From the NCBI RefSeq assembly GCF_964340395.1, contig NC_135553.1, forward strand, positions 10,952,501-11,016,500: a stretch of 64,000 bases of DNA, read 5' to 3'. Origin of the DNA: Glandiceps talaboti. Lineage: Eukaryota > Hemichordata > Enteropneusta > Spengelidae. The position numbers and the translations under genes are program-made. Positions 49,285 through 62,532 of this stretch are shown piece after piece. Below the pieces are notes generated by a model that was not told the DNA's origin, did no database searches, and was given only the letters and a program-made list of their open reading frames with translations. Within the stretch, counting starts at the first letter, position 1. Each line of letters starts with the position of its first letter.

Positions 49285-49868
49285 TTAGTCTAAAGAATAT
49301 ATACAGTATACAGTCCGGTCCACATCTTCAACTGTGGTCAGACAGCTTAACTGGTCACCACATTCTGCATAACCACTACAAAAACACATTGATGCCAAGC
49401 CACTAGATTTATCAACACCTCGGTCACCATCCACAGCTAGTGAACAACTAAGATTGTCACCCAGGGCAGACAATAATACCACATCTAGAATGAAACGGAT
49501 ACTGAAGCCCACAAAACTGATCTGATATTGACTTTACATTAACAAAATGTTACTAAAAATCTCTCAAATCTCAAAATCGCTAAATTTTTTAAACAATTGC
49601 TCTTTTCAAAATATCTAAGTTCTACTAAGTTGCACTAAAAACTTGGCGTTCATGACTGATTTTAGGTGTGGTAAAATTACAATGTTAAAAAATCTCAGTA
49701 TAGGTATACTATCGTTAAACATATAACAGCATACAAGTTACCAAATGAATGTGCTTTTATCATTTTCTTTTTGCAATCGGTCATCTTTTGCTATCTTAAT
49801 TATAAAATCTACATTTAGCCTGTCAATAGTTCATGTTAATGACATAATCAAATATTATTTTCACTAGC

Positions 49869-49907
<39 letters not shown>

Positions 49908-52900
49908 AATTCGAAAAAGGTGCACATCAGTTTCAGAGCACGTATCTGCCTACAACAACACGAACGCTTGAAAAATCGCCATGAAATATCACCACCCCAC
50001 CTCCTTATTGAGGATCTATAAATGAAATTGGTGAAAGAAAATCGGAATTAGTTTACATGGTAACCATGATTCTAACCAACGTTGTCAATGTTATATTCAA
50101 TGTCAAACATCTGTACTGTTCTATGAAATAAATGATGTGTGTATGTCTGCGTCACTGTATTAATTCATACATTTATGCATTTACGGTTTACTAAATTAAT
50201 GTTGACATCTTACCATGTTATCATACTTCTCGAAAGCTAGTATTTACAGTTCAATTGATAATGCAGACCACTCTTATTTCTTAAGCAAAATATCTAGCTA
50301 AATCATTCACTACATTCATCATAAATTTACATATTACGTACCTTCATACTCGCATACAAAATATGCTGAGATACTACATTCTAAGTCGTTCCATAGGTAT
50401 TCATTTATCTTCCTGAGGGAAATACAAAGTCGTAATGACAACACATGAAGGGAATAGAGAAAAAGTCAAGTGAAGTTGAAACGAGTATTATTTTTATTAA
50501 ATTTTACCTATTTCAATATTATGTTAAAGTAATATTTCTACATGCCCATAGCAATCTTTAGATTTACAAACAGAAATTTCAAATTTCATTACAATCAGCC
50601 CATTGATAGATATTGGGATATCGTGTATACAGCAAGGTGGACAGACAGCCAGGTGGACAGACAGACAGACAGACACACACACACACACACACACATAATA
50701 ATTTATACATACCGAATTGAAACACAATGCTCATTGTTATTGTCATTATTTGGCTCATAGTCATACCAGTTTGTATAACCCCAAGAGCTAAGAGTAGTTC
50801 CATCCACATACTTGAAGACACCTTCGTTCTCAACGTCAGTAAGACCAATATACCAGTCACCTGGCATTTCAGAAACAACAGTATACGAAATGTAAATAAT
50901 GGGACGACACATTTAATTGTTATAAATTCGCAAGAGGTAGTGGTCTATTATCAGTCACTATGGTGCAGTGGTATATGCATATTTTACAATTCAAAAATGG
51001 CCACTGAAACCTCACTATCGCTTGTTGTAGGATTTAGTACTTATAAACATGACATGCATGAACTATGCAGAGCTTATAAAAAGAGTATGGTACAGAGACT
51101 GCAAAGACCAAGATCTCCGGTTTCTTTTCCATTTCCATTTTTCCATTTTTCCATTCCATCATCAACAGATTACAATTTATTTATGATTTCCTTTGCTATC
51201 TTTTCAAACCATGTCCTCGACATGTTTTAAATGGTTCCTCTGTGTTACAAGACATGCATTTATAGTATTAAAAACTGTTTGTAGTGTGCCCTGGTTTTTG
51301 TATCGTGTGAAAAAGTATTGTGTATATTGCGACCGACAGGTTCAACTACGAGAATAAACGCCTGTTTCAAGTTCCCGTTCAGTGGCTCTTACTATACATA
51401 TGCTACACTTACTTCAAGATAGCACTAATGATTGAATACAGTTTCTTGCGACATTTTGTGTAATCACTGGCACCCGAGTGTCTGCGTCTAGTTGTAGTAC
51501 GTTTATGGTTTATTTCACTGGCATCATGCAGACATGAATTGTGATACAGTTTCTTATTGGTCTTTACATGGTTGTATCAAACATAGCCGATGAATGTTTA
51601 CTTGAAACGGACTGGTAAAATCCATGTATAATAAGAATGTCTGTTTTCAAGCACTTTCTTCATAAAAAACGTGAAAACAAGCAATGATACTACCGAATAG
51701 AAATTCAGTGAGTTCAAAATGCTATGCGCCTCTGAAATAATAATCTATTGATGTTGTTTGTGCAAGATAATCAGGTTTCACCATAAAAATCTTTGAAATA
51801 GAAGCAAAAATTATGCAATTAAATATATACACCAATGTTTGTGGGAATTGATTTGCATAGTTTTCATATCAAGGAGACATTACAAGTGGACATGGACTCT
51901 ACATTGACATGGACTTTGTATATTAACAAAGTCATTGTCATCTGATCATTCCTCATCATTATACTACATTTAAGTCCAGTAGGAATATGAGCGTGGATTG
52001 TAAACTTACGATTAAAATAAATTCATTCTTTACTACTTTTTTTAGAGTCTAATATACTTTGATCTCCATTTGATAAACATATGTAGCAAATTCGTCCAAT
52101 CCATTATTTCAAAAGGATTATGAACAAGCTTTTATTTGGCAAAGTTTGGAAAGATACTAAGAACTACTTCGATTGTCAGGGAAATTGTTTCGGAGGTACA
52201 TGCTACTCAGACCACTATAAGTTTTCTATGTTAGGCTGATATTCTACCTTCAAATGATAGATGATTTATACAAACGGGGCATTTAGCTGATACTTACCAG
52301 TATCACTAATAGATTGTCCAGAATACAAAATCATGTGTACCACGTAGGAATGTTCCTCTTCATTTCGTATCGTGGCAAGATGGGCTCCCAAACTCTCACA
52401 GTGAGATTTCGCGTCTTCAAATACTTTGAACTGGGAGACCAATTGATACTTTCGCCTTGCTAGAAGTAACACAAAATCATCTTCACTTTATCACATTTGT
52501 GTATGTTTTTTGCTGTTTGTTTGTTTGCTTATGGAAATTGACCTATGGTCTGAAGTATACACGTATGTCTAAATTTACAAATTTCAACATAGTATATACA
52601 GTACATCTGCGGGTGCTTATTAACCAAAAGTTCCTTTTTAAAATAATTTTAAACGTTTTCTTACGTTTTCAATATTTTTAGGCCTACCTTGAGCAAATAC
52701 TTGTACTTCACAGAGAGTCAATGAACCAAACTTGTCTTCCAGCTGTATAGTGACGTATCGACCTGTTGTTCCTAAATCACACTCAAATGTCAGCACTGCA
52801 TCCAGTACCATAGTACTATCCACTTTTTGACCACATCTCTTTGCCCCAGCTACTTTACGGGTATTACTTACCAAAACTATGGCTCCAACTAACTGCTCAG

Positions 52901-55391
52901 CTAAAATATAACCAATTGTTAAATCGTATCACTTGTACGTTATATTTTGTTAACAATTTGGCACATACAAAGGGCATGTGTGCTATAAAGCCTGGCGCAA
53001 GTTGGCGTAGCTTTATATTTTGATGAGTACTTTGAATAATATTTTTTTTATAATTAAGCTTCAAATTTCACTGACCTGAGTAAACACAGAGATTATGATC
53101 AAATAGATGCACTGATGAAACCTGTGATATAGCTTTTGATTTTGGTGAGCGTTTTGGCCCTGTCACATTATAATTTGTAATTTGGTCAGACCTTTTGTAA
53201 TTTGGCCAGACCTTAGGAAAGCAATATTCAACTTCCATGTTATTTAGTGCATACATTGATTACATCAAGATCACAGGCATTCAGTTTTTGTAGATGAATG
53301 GTTCATTTGCATATTTAATTATGTTAGGTTAACATGCTAACACACAGAGGTTAGAACAACGCGCAAATGTTCTTGTTTATGAAGCCTCAAATTGTAGTGA
53401 GTTATTTGTACAATTCAAGATTCTTGGAGGTTTGGCAATAACTAAAGAATGCAAGTTTCGAATTTCATATAATTACGTTTATAACACATCATCTGCGTGA
53501 GTCGTGTTGCGATTGGTCAATGCCCTGTCACGTGGTATGCGTAATTTGAATACTGTTGCCCGGGAAATGACGATCTATTGCCCCATAGGGCAATAGTTCC
53601 ATGAATGTAAAGTCGAGATGACTGTTGCGCATGCGTAAGTGTCTTCCATGCAGACGACAAATATTGAGACGGGTCAATGGCCATGGCAGCAAACGATAAT
53701 TCACGTTTTTGGAAAGTGTCTGAAGAAGATCTTGCAAAACTGGTGTCACACAAAGATGCTAAGCGCACAAAGTGTGTTATCAAAAATGCTGTGAGTATTT
53801 TAGAAAAATACTGTATGGAAGTAGGAACGGTATTGCCTGTAGTGGAGGATAATCCCACATAACTGTGTACGCTACTACGTAATTTTTATGCAGGAGTGTA
53901 ACGTAATTTTTATGCAGGAGTGTCAGGTTTATTATAATAGTATGAATGAGACGTGTTATAAAACAAATGTCGACTGGCCTCTTGTTCGGGCAATATCATA
54001 CGTCAGTTCCCCCCTCGGGCCTGTCGATCACCTCAACATCAACCTATTTCCCTTGGGCTTCACCCTCGGGAAATAGGTTGATGTTGAGGTGATCGACAGG
54101 CCCTTGCGGTGAACAGACGTATGCTATTGCTCGAACAAGAGGCCAGTCGACATTTGTATAATATATGTATTTCATTTGCACAATGAGTTGTTTTCCTAAA
54201 TAGGCAATGACGCAAGCCTGCATGCTTTATATTTCATACACCTTGGTACATACATAGATGATAACAAAAAGTGTGTCTTCTCTTGCTTTCTTGTAGAAAT
54301 CAGTCTGAATGGACTTTAAATTTAAGAATTTAAGAATTAAAAAAATTACTTACTTAAGCTATCTCTGTTAACAACTGAAATCGTTGAAATACAATGTAAT
54401 TCTCCCAAGTCCACCTTCCACCATGGTTCATAATGTTCTTGTGTACGACTACAACTTCCACTACCAAAATATGAGTTTGTGTCGCCGTCTACGGCATCTG
54501 TAGCAACAGCAACAGCCTCATTACTTAGTTGGTAAGCAACCTTTCCTTCTGCTACGTTAGCCAAATCTGAAACAACGAACAAGAGAAATCTTATTACATT
54601 GTTTGAATAGTCGTTTCTAGACCAACTTCTATAAAGGAAAATTCCAGCCTGTCATTTCCGCCATTTGCACACATTGTATTTATTACAGCTCATATATGAT
54701 TCGGGGTGATGATAACATAGCTCATACTGTCATTTCATAAACGCCATCTGCGCGTAAACAGAGTGAAATGGTTTCTTATTTTCTACATGTTTGTCTACGT
54801 TTTACTGGAAATCAACAGGCTTCAAGCGTGAAAGCAAACCTGAGCCAGACCTCGTGGTAGACTGAGGAAAACACACACCGTAATAGGCATTGTCTATTCA
54901 ACAGAATCAGCCATTGCAATTCAGTAAACTGCTAATCAAACATCACATCACCATGATAGTAGTATTTTTCATCTTTGATATTAAATATGGGTTGATAACG
55001 ACTATAGAAAACGAATTAGATTGGATTATATTTAATGAAAAGAATTACTTTGAAAATATCGTATATAATTAGCTTATAGCAATATACACAAAGATATCTA
55101 AACAGTTTGACAAAGTAAAGAAGAACACTCACCGCCAGAACAGTCACACTTGTAACCATTAATTTCGTCTATGCATGTCCCGCCATAGCAATCAGTAGCC
55201 TCACAGTCATCAATATCTATACATATCAAAGAAAATAAGATGCAAAACATTAAATGTACGCAATCCTTGTGACTTTCTTTATTGCCATGCATTCCATCCA
55301 AAACTTGTTCAAGAATAGAGTATGTTTCTTTTTTTTGGTTATTGTTATATGGTCTGTCTATCTATCTGCCTATTTGTCAGTCAGTCAGTCA

Positions 55392-55443
<52 letters not shown>

Positions 55444-55861
55444 GATTTTGGACATGATATCTCAAAGACTGACCACTTCATCAATGTCAATGAAATTTGC
55501 TACATATATTTTCATTTTCACCTATTTCACAGTTGTAACCTTCGGTACCAACAGGACAATCACATGTGTATAAGTTTATTTGGTCTATGCAAGTCCCACT
55601 GTGTTGACATGGTGTAGAACCACATTCGTCAATATCTATGATAGGAAAAATAATATATATTCAAGAGTAAGTGAAAATTAATCTGGAAAAGAATAATGTC
55701 TTGTAAACCCTCCTCACCAGGTTCATAACTTTATTTCATATAGAACATACTTCTAAAGATACACACTTCTAAAGAAGTCATACATACATACATACATACA
55801 TACATACATACATACATACATACATACATACATACAAACATACATACATACATACATACAT

Positions 55862-55931
<70 letters not shown>

Positions 55932-56466
55932 TGACTGACTGACTGACTGACTGACTGACTGACTGACTGACTGACTGACAGACAGACAGAGTTAGAATGA
56001 CTTACACACTGAGATAAAGACGTGGATAGTCTTACGATCTTGGCTGCGCAAACACAAACATAACTCATTTTTTAATCCAGTGCAACTTTAGGTTTGTAAA
56101 CACCTTTCAAATAAGCTCATGGGGCTTGTATGATCACAACTGTATAAATTTGAAAGAATTCAAACATACCTATTTGACATTCTGTTCCTGTATATCCTTC
56201 AACACAAGTACATGTATACTCGATGTCTGTAACCTTCTGACATTGTCTATTATGTTGACACGGCAAAGAGAAGCACGGGTCGCCTACAACAAATTGATAC
56301 ATATATATGCCTGTTTTCCTATTTTTTACAAAAACAAAACTACATACATGTATATTGTAAGAAAATTGTTTAATAAAACGATGCATTTTGTTGAGTGTAC
56401 CATCTCACCTTATCATTTACACTGTCCGTGAATGTTGTTGTCAAAATATGATGGTAATGGTAGCAG

Positions 56467-56519
<53 letters not shown>

Positions 56520-59500
56520 TGATGATGATGATGATGATGATGATATCATGGAACTTTTACAAGTGACCAGATCAGACAGAGTATGCACAACAAAGAAAAC
56601 ACGTTTTAGATACTAACTAGATTATGTATGATTATAAGAGAAAAGTAACTATCCAGTCTTTTATGTTTATCACTTTATATGTACAAATATTGCTAATACA
56701 GTCAAAATCATGTAATTTTTATGTATACATATAATGGGAATATTGATTAACTTTCAGTATATTACAAATGGAGAATGAGGGAGGGTCATGTTTTACTTAA
56801 CAGACCATGTGTGATTTCCTCCGGCCCTCCCCCCTTGTAAATACTGACGGCTCCCTTACGTACGTTGCTCACAGGTTGCGCCCAGAAATTCATGTACTCC
56901 ACAAGAACATATGAACTTGTTGACATCATCCAAACAAATCCCTCCATTTTGACAGGGATTTGACAAACACTCGTTGATTTCTAAAAAGACAATAACAATG
57001 ATTTATTTGATAAATTGCCATGGTAACTTCCTCAACTAGCTTGAAAATTTTCTTTATTTACTTGAGAAAGGGATTGGCAAAATAAACATCACATTTAAGA
57101 TGTTGTCACTCTAAACGTCACTTTACACAACCGGATATGACCCGGAGAGGGGTTTATTTCCTTTATTTGGCTCCAATATACCTGGATAATTTGTCTCAAT
57201 GCAACCTCAGCATGAGAAATGTCGTTCTATTTGAGGCCCTGGTTTTCCCGAGGAATGGATTAAAATGCTTTTCTTTCTGTTTTCATTTTTTGTGATCCCC
57301 AAAATGTTTCAAGAGGAATTAATCACCCCTATCAAATTAATTCACACCTATAATACCCACCTTTGTATGATTGAATTAACATGGTTGCAATGGCTGGAAA
57401 CCACGTGTGAAAAGTTGTATTTAAATTAAGCTTTTAATTGGTGGTTTTTCAATTGGAAAGTTGTTTCCAATAGGGAATAAAGTTATTCAAGCTAGCAGAG
57501 CTCTTGTCATAACCAGTAAGGGAGAGATAAACAATTCTACGTACCATACAAGAGGCTAGAAAATATCTTAGCATTACTACTTTTTTCAACGTCTGCCGTG
57601 ACAGAAATCTTCGTAACATTAAGTTAGCTATCTTAGCAGATCGTCACCACATTATATACATCTCAACTCATATTTTGTAGGCATGTCAGTTATGACGGAT
57701 TAAAATGTAAAAGGTGTACGTCAACTTTCGTCAAATCAGACAAGATGTTGGCTATGTTACTAGTAATCTAAACAAACAGTTATTATGTAGCAAGAAGTTT
57801 AGGAAGATTTTTTGTTGCAAATACAGCTAGCTTTTATTTTCATACCTGATTCACAATATTGCCCCTCATAACCGTCTGCACAGATGCACAGTATTTCGTC
57901 ACCAAATAAAGAACACTCGCCACCATTAAAACAAAGACATGTCTGTTTATCTACAACAAATGACAAACAATATGGTATCATTTGCTTCGTTGTCTAACTA
58001 TATACACGAAATGACCAGTAGCATATCAATATTTCCCGCCCTTTTCTTTTTCAGTAGGGTAATCGTACATAATTCTAATCACTTTTCTCGACTACAATAA
58101 TTACAAGACATAGCTGCAGCAGATATTTGCTCACAAAAATTAATCATTGCACGATCTCATTTTTTTTTATGTCTGACGTGATTGGTATAATGACTTCTAG
58201 GATAGGTTTGTTCTCGTCTCATCACGGGAAATATACCCATGAAACATTCACAAGTTTAATCCATAGTATAAGAAACACAGTATTAACACATGTTTGCATA
58301 CACAATGCGATGAAATCACGGATTTTATCAAAATAAACTATAGTTGTTACTGGAAAATAAAGTGGCCATACGGATGAGAATTGATTTTGAATTTATGAAC
58401 AACTTTACTCTTTTTTTCTACCTGTAAAAACGATGTGAAACAGTATAATTTTTATAAAAAGTCTCTGTTTAAAAGAATAACTTGAAAAAAATGAAAATGT
58501 TCAAAAGGTTTGTTAGTGCACATACAATACCAAACATTTTATGTACGTTTTTTAGCATAAATTGTTAAAATTTTAAACAAAACCCGCCCAATCCTCATTC
58601 ATATGACTGCCTTAACACATTTTTTTATATTTAATGTAATTCCATATCATTTAGCAAACTACCTTGTTAAAAACAAAATGTGTATTCATGGTTAATATCA
58701 TCTGTCGTAATACATATTCAAGTTATTACCACTGAGTTTAAGCGTATGTTTGAAACATATATAACATGTAGGACTTTAGTATGTGTAACATTTTGTCCAG
58801 TAGATTTTTATGGCTATAACATTGCGTTTTCATGTTCAAATACCGTGATAAAACATTTTCCTCTTGGTTGTTTATGTCTATGTAGAAGTGACTTATTTTT
58901 TTAATTGTTTATCTGATCGATATAGTTTGTAAAATATACACCTACCGGTAGAGTGCACTTCACCTAATGGGCTATTGGACTTTCCAGAAGCAACCACACC
59001 ACTAGCGATAGTAGAAACAAGTAAGAAAGCTCCAAGCACCAATGAAACTACAAGAGCTAGTTTCATACGACGCATCTTTCTACTCATTGCCTTTTGATGC
59101 AGAATTGAACACAAAGAAAATGAAAGAATCACTGAATTTGTGTTCATTTTTTGCGCTTTGTTGAATGCCAGGATGTGGAAGACAGAAATGTTAGAATTCA
59201 CTGATTAGGCCAAATAAAAGAAGTTGGTTGTACATTTCCGATAACCCGAACGACCTTAGTTAAAGCCATTGACCCTAACCTTATTTCTGCATTAAAAAAG
59301 TTAAAATGGTAAGACTTTACTTCTATTTTCATGTGGTTTTTTTCCGCCAAAGTGTCTTTGGTTAAATTTTGTTTTAAAATATCACAATCTAATGAAACAA
59401 GATCTTGTAATGTTCACTATAAGTTGAGGAGTACATTCTGCATATTGTATTTGTGTACATCACATATAATTTTTGATAATATTTTTCCTTTTATTTCTTT

Positions 59501-59881
59501 TACACCTCTGTCATCAAATTATCTGAAGTATTGGAAGCAATGAGTATCTTATCTTAGGGTTATCGGTAACAAACATACTGAAGTCTTTGTATTTACAGTT
59601 CATGTATGCAACACAAATAATATTACGAACATTTGTTACTAAATCATACTACGGTACCTATAAACCGAGAGTGCTGGACATCCAGAACTTTAAGCAAATG
59701 ATATTAATGAATCATTAGAATCATAGCACATACTTAAACAAAATAACGGTAACGTCATATTTTCCAAATCCTGTCCATTACGGAAAAATGGTAAATTTAA
59801 TGTTCTTTATCAAAGATATCAAATACTTACATCCCTTTCCTCTTCATGATTATTTGATGGTTCAACTTTGTTCATTATCAT
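49285..59881 (-). CDS. type II membrane lectin: TM, EGF repeats, F-type lectin, C-type lectin; 13 exons, 578 aa
   Basis: Exons in coding order: 59831-59881, 58946-59090, 57846-57950, 56864-56980, 56170-56283, 55522-55635, 55133-55216, 54354-54566, 52688-52900, 52298-52459, 50713-50860, 50342-50412, 49285-49484. All junctions are GT-AG. The N-terminus is short, charged and probably cytoplasmic (KMRRMK before the helix); the membrane helix is about residues 28-50, giving type II topology. EGF domains lie at about 68-101, 102-139, 141-177 and 179-215 (the last starts DIDEC, calcium-binding type). A fifth EGF (217-243) is cut after its fifth Cys. An F-type lectin (fucolectin) domain follows at 245-385 ([23 protein letters not shown]). 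The C-type lectin domain (389-512) has the mannose-type EPN motif (475-477) and WND (496-498). A 66-residue tail has six Cys. Most internal introns are phase 1, typical of exon shuffling. Likely role: cell-surface glycan recognition. Confidence 0.85.
49873..49905. repeat. (CA)n microsatellite
   Basis: Seventeen CA units in the last lectin intron. The duplicate near 63098 has only about six. Confidence 0.9.
53963..54157. mobile_element. fold-back MITE in the lectin gene
   Basis: Arms contain 'acaaatgtcgactggcctct' and 'cctcaacatcaacctatttc' with their complements; centre near 'ttgggcttcaccc'. It lies in the intron between the two F-lectin exons. Confidence 0.85.
55375..55443. repeat. (CAGT)n(CTGT)n microsatellite
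   Basis: Tetranucleotide array close to the 3' side of EGF4. Confidence 0.95.
55782..55992. repeat. (CATA)n(CAGA)n(CTGA)n array
   Basis: Three tetranucleotide blocks in series, about 210 bp, in a lectin intron. Confidence 0.95.
56469..56545. repeat. (GAT)n microsatellite
   Basis: About 25 GAT units with one break. Confidence 0.95.
58358..58614. mobile_element. degenerate fold-back MITE, same family as 4128-4478
   Basis: Left end 'aaagtggccatacggatgag', right end 'ctcattcatatgactgcctt', inner words 'tttttctacctgtaaaaa' and 'gtttgttagtg' recur in the element in CES-A intron 3. The arms are diverged, so it is older. Confidence 0.7.
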
Positions 59882-60603
59882 ACGGGGAAGCAGATATACC
59901 TATTTTTTCTTACGCGATTTAGCTTTACTCAGTTTGCACCACAGTTTTCTTTCACCACTCACGATTCCTTCTGCTGTACTGCTTACTCTAATGTACTACT
60001 GTATTATTTATTCATACTGTATCCCTAGCAACTAATGGAGAACAAAACGACAGATGCCCATAAACAGTTTTCAATATTAATCTATTTTAAGGGGTTGTTA
60101 TTATGAAGTTTTAGACATCTTTTGAAGTTCGAAACACTCTTGAATGTTTGCATTAATTGCATGCCGGCTTTCACATTGTGTATTTGTTTATTGCCTGAAC
60201 CCATAATGGAAGTGCTATATTCATACATGCGGATTTGGATATCGGCGCCCAGGGGTCCTTAATGTCGACGTCCCTAACGTGACCCGGAAACGGGAGAGGA
60301 TGAGGTGTTGACTGTGAGCTGTCTCTGAGTTGCCCATTGGCGGAATAATGCCTGTAAATCTCTTCTGTCACAAGCGGTAATGGTAGACTAGAAGGAGGCT
60401 ACAAGAGTAAATGTGCCATAGGTGACCGGGACAAGGTAAAACCGATTGGCAACATGTATTTTTCCGAGGTAGTAATATGGGATTGCTACATGCAATCTTA
60501 CATGCAATCAATCAATGAATGTAGAAACAAACAAGAAACTGCACATGCTACACTTTCAGTCAATTTGTAAGATTGGAACATGACGGTAGATGTAATAGAA
60601 AGT

Positions 60604-60684
60604 CAACGAGTTCGGGAGGGTTATGTGCCAATAAACGGGGGGTAGCACCCGTGTTTTTGGCACATAACCCTACCGAACGAGTTG
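60604..60684. repeat. fold-back element, about 32-bp arms
   Basis: 'caacgagttcgggagggtta' and complement, with 'tgtgccaa' continuing the arm and a GC-rich loop. Confidence 0.8.
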
Positions 60685-61198
60685 TCTATCTTACTTATAC
60701 TACGGCGTGATTGGCTCAAACGGATATATAGGTCACACCCCTAAGAAAGAGTGGGTTATACACGTCAAGTCAAATTTATTAAATTGCTCACTTTACAAAA
60801 TAATAGTCAAACCTGAAGTATTGTTCCGCTGAACTACCCAGTCACGGTGTCGTGCTATCATCAACAGATTATGACATACATATATTCAATATCTAAGAAG
60901 ACGCTTTATTTAAACAAAATTAAGTTTTACTTTTTGCTACTTCAACACGAATAATATATTTGATAAGATATACAATCGCCAAGACATGGTGTTCGTGTTC
61001 GTGCCCCCGTATCGGCAATGGACTATTGCACATTTTCCTCTTTCGGTACTAGTATTGAGGGAATGGTTAACCGTTTCGAAATTTGAAAATGCTACATGAA
61101 CCTTTATTCACTAAATATGCTTCCGTTAATCAAATGGCACTTTTTAACTTTTCTTCACCAAAAATTCACAATATACGTATAGTAGAGAGACAGAGGAT

Positions 61199-61200
<2 letters not shown>

Positions 61201-61254
<54 letters not shown>

Positions 61255-61345
61255 GTCGGACGGACAGACGAATGGAGAGAGACAGAGAGAGGGAGGGAGG
61301 GAGGGAAGGGGGAGGGAGGGAGAGAGAGTGAGAGATAGAGAGGAG
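61201..61345. repeat. (CAGA)n and (GGGA)n/(GA)n purine array
   Basis: (CAGA)n at 61203-61254 followed by GGGA/GAGA repeats to about 61345. Confidence 0.9.
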
Positions 61346-62092
61346 GAGGAGAATTACACAAACCAATTTAATACCCACGTGGTAAGTTTTTTTCAGTTTC
61401 TGACTGAAGAGAAGTTTTACGACAAAATTTGAGCTATTCTAAACTTCAACGACAAACCTATTTAATACCCGAACTGTGGAACTTTTTATCTGTATCACGA
61501 GTCATCTCTCTCAATACATGTACCTGTTAAATACATGGCGTATGATTCGCTCCCAAAACTCAGGCGATCATAGCATGGGTTACAAAGTCCTTTAAAGTTG
61601 ATGCGTGAACAAGATAATCCAAAATATAAAAGATCGCACCCATGCCTTGTTGTTACTAGTAACAAAGCTGCCGCGTAGCGGCTCAATGACCAGTACGCAT
61701 GCGCGTCGTATATAGGTATATACTTTCTTTACTTTTCGTCCATGTCAGAGAATTAGATGTCATTCAATAAAATAAATTTTGATGGTAATACCCCTGGAAA
61801 ATGACCCAAATCAAGTGTATCAACCATGGTCCAGGCAGCCAGTCACAAATGAATCTACCCTTCGCGGGCTTTGCCTAGTTATGACGTTATTCCCCAATAT
61901 TTGTCTTTTATTCAGCCGGAAAATAGTCGAGTGACGTAAGAGGAGTATTTCCCTTAGCTGAACGAACAAAAATATTGAGGAATAATATGTAAGAATTAAT
62001 ATGATTGCGATGATACATCACATCATGTTGCTCTAGTAGTGTATTGTGTTAGTTGCAAGCCTATGTTTGATTCCATTGTTATTACTCCATAG

Positions 62093-62286
62093 CGGGAATT
62101 ACCGATCCCAATGCTGGTATGACTAGGGAAGAATTTCGTCAGAAGATAACGTATAAAGTATTGAGTAGGAAATTCGACAGTTGTAGTCAGGTTAAATATG
62201 AAGACATTATTAATGCTATGGAGTTTTTCCACACTCCGTGGAATGATCCAGAAGATCCAATACTACTACGGGATAGCTACATTAAG
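62093..62286 (+). pseudogene. orphan copy of CES-B exon 6
   Basis: 194 bp with both splice sites intact (ccatag before, gtcagc after). It differs from 44837-45030 at only two bases: one silent and one His-to-Asp (PEHP to PEDP). No exon 5 precedes it in the block, and exons 7-9 are deleted, so it cannot form a carboxylesterase alone. Confidence 0.85.
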
Positions 62287-62340
62287 GTCAGCATATAACC
62301 TTATTATCTGATTAAAATCTGATGTTGTGAAATAGATTTT

Positions 62341-62421
62341 AATTGAAATCATTGGTGCCCGGCATACATACATACATACATACATACATACATACATACA
62401 TACATACATACATACATACAT
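62341..62421. repeat. (CATA)n at the deletion joint
   Basis: Lies exactly where sequence matching CES-B intron 6 passes into sequence matching the lectin 3' flank. Confidence 0.85.
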
Positions 62422-62532
62422 GTACTTTCAAATAACATACACGGATTTATAAATGAAGCTATATTTGTCCTCCTCAAGAACAAAATGTTGTCTATAACAT
62501 ATCTAATAAAACCGCAGTGTAAAACAAACAAG

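Larger units (their letters stand above)
59882..61881. other. 5' flank of lectin gene, then intergenic
   Basis: Promoter and 5' UTR of the minus-strand lectin gene should lie just right of 59881; no TATA box stands out. A short minus-strand frame at 60171-60371 shows no family pattern. The rest contains the hairpin at 60604-60684 and a (CAGA)n tract. Confidence 0.4.

Noticed and set aside
53068-53256. Minus-strand frame between the two F-lectin exons, considered as an extra exon
   Set aside because: It has no domain match, the flanking splice sites are not convincing, and exons 8 and 9 join in phase without it into one continuous F-lectin.
60171-60371. Minus-strand frame with KDPWAP
   Set aside because: Short, isolated and without recognised motif; may be a retroelement scrap but I cannot support a call.
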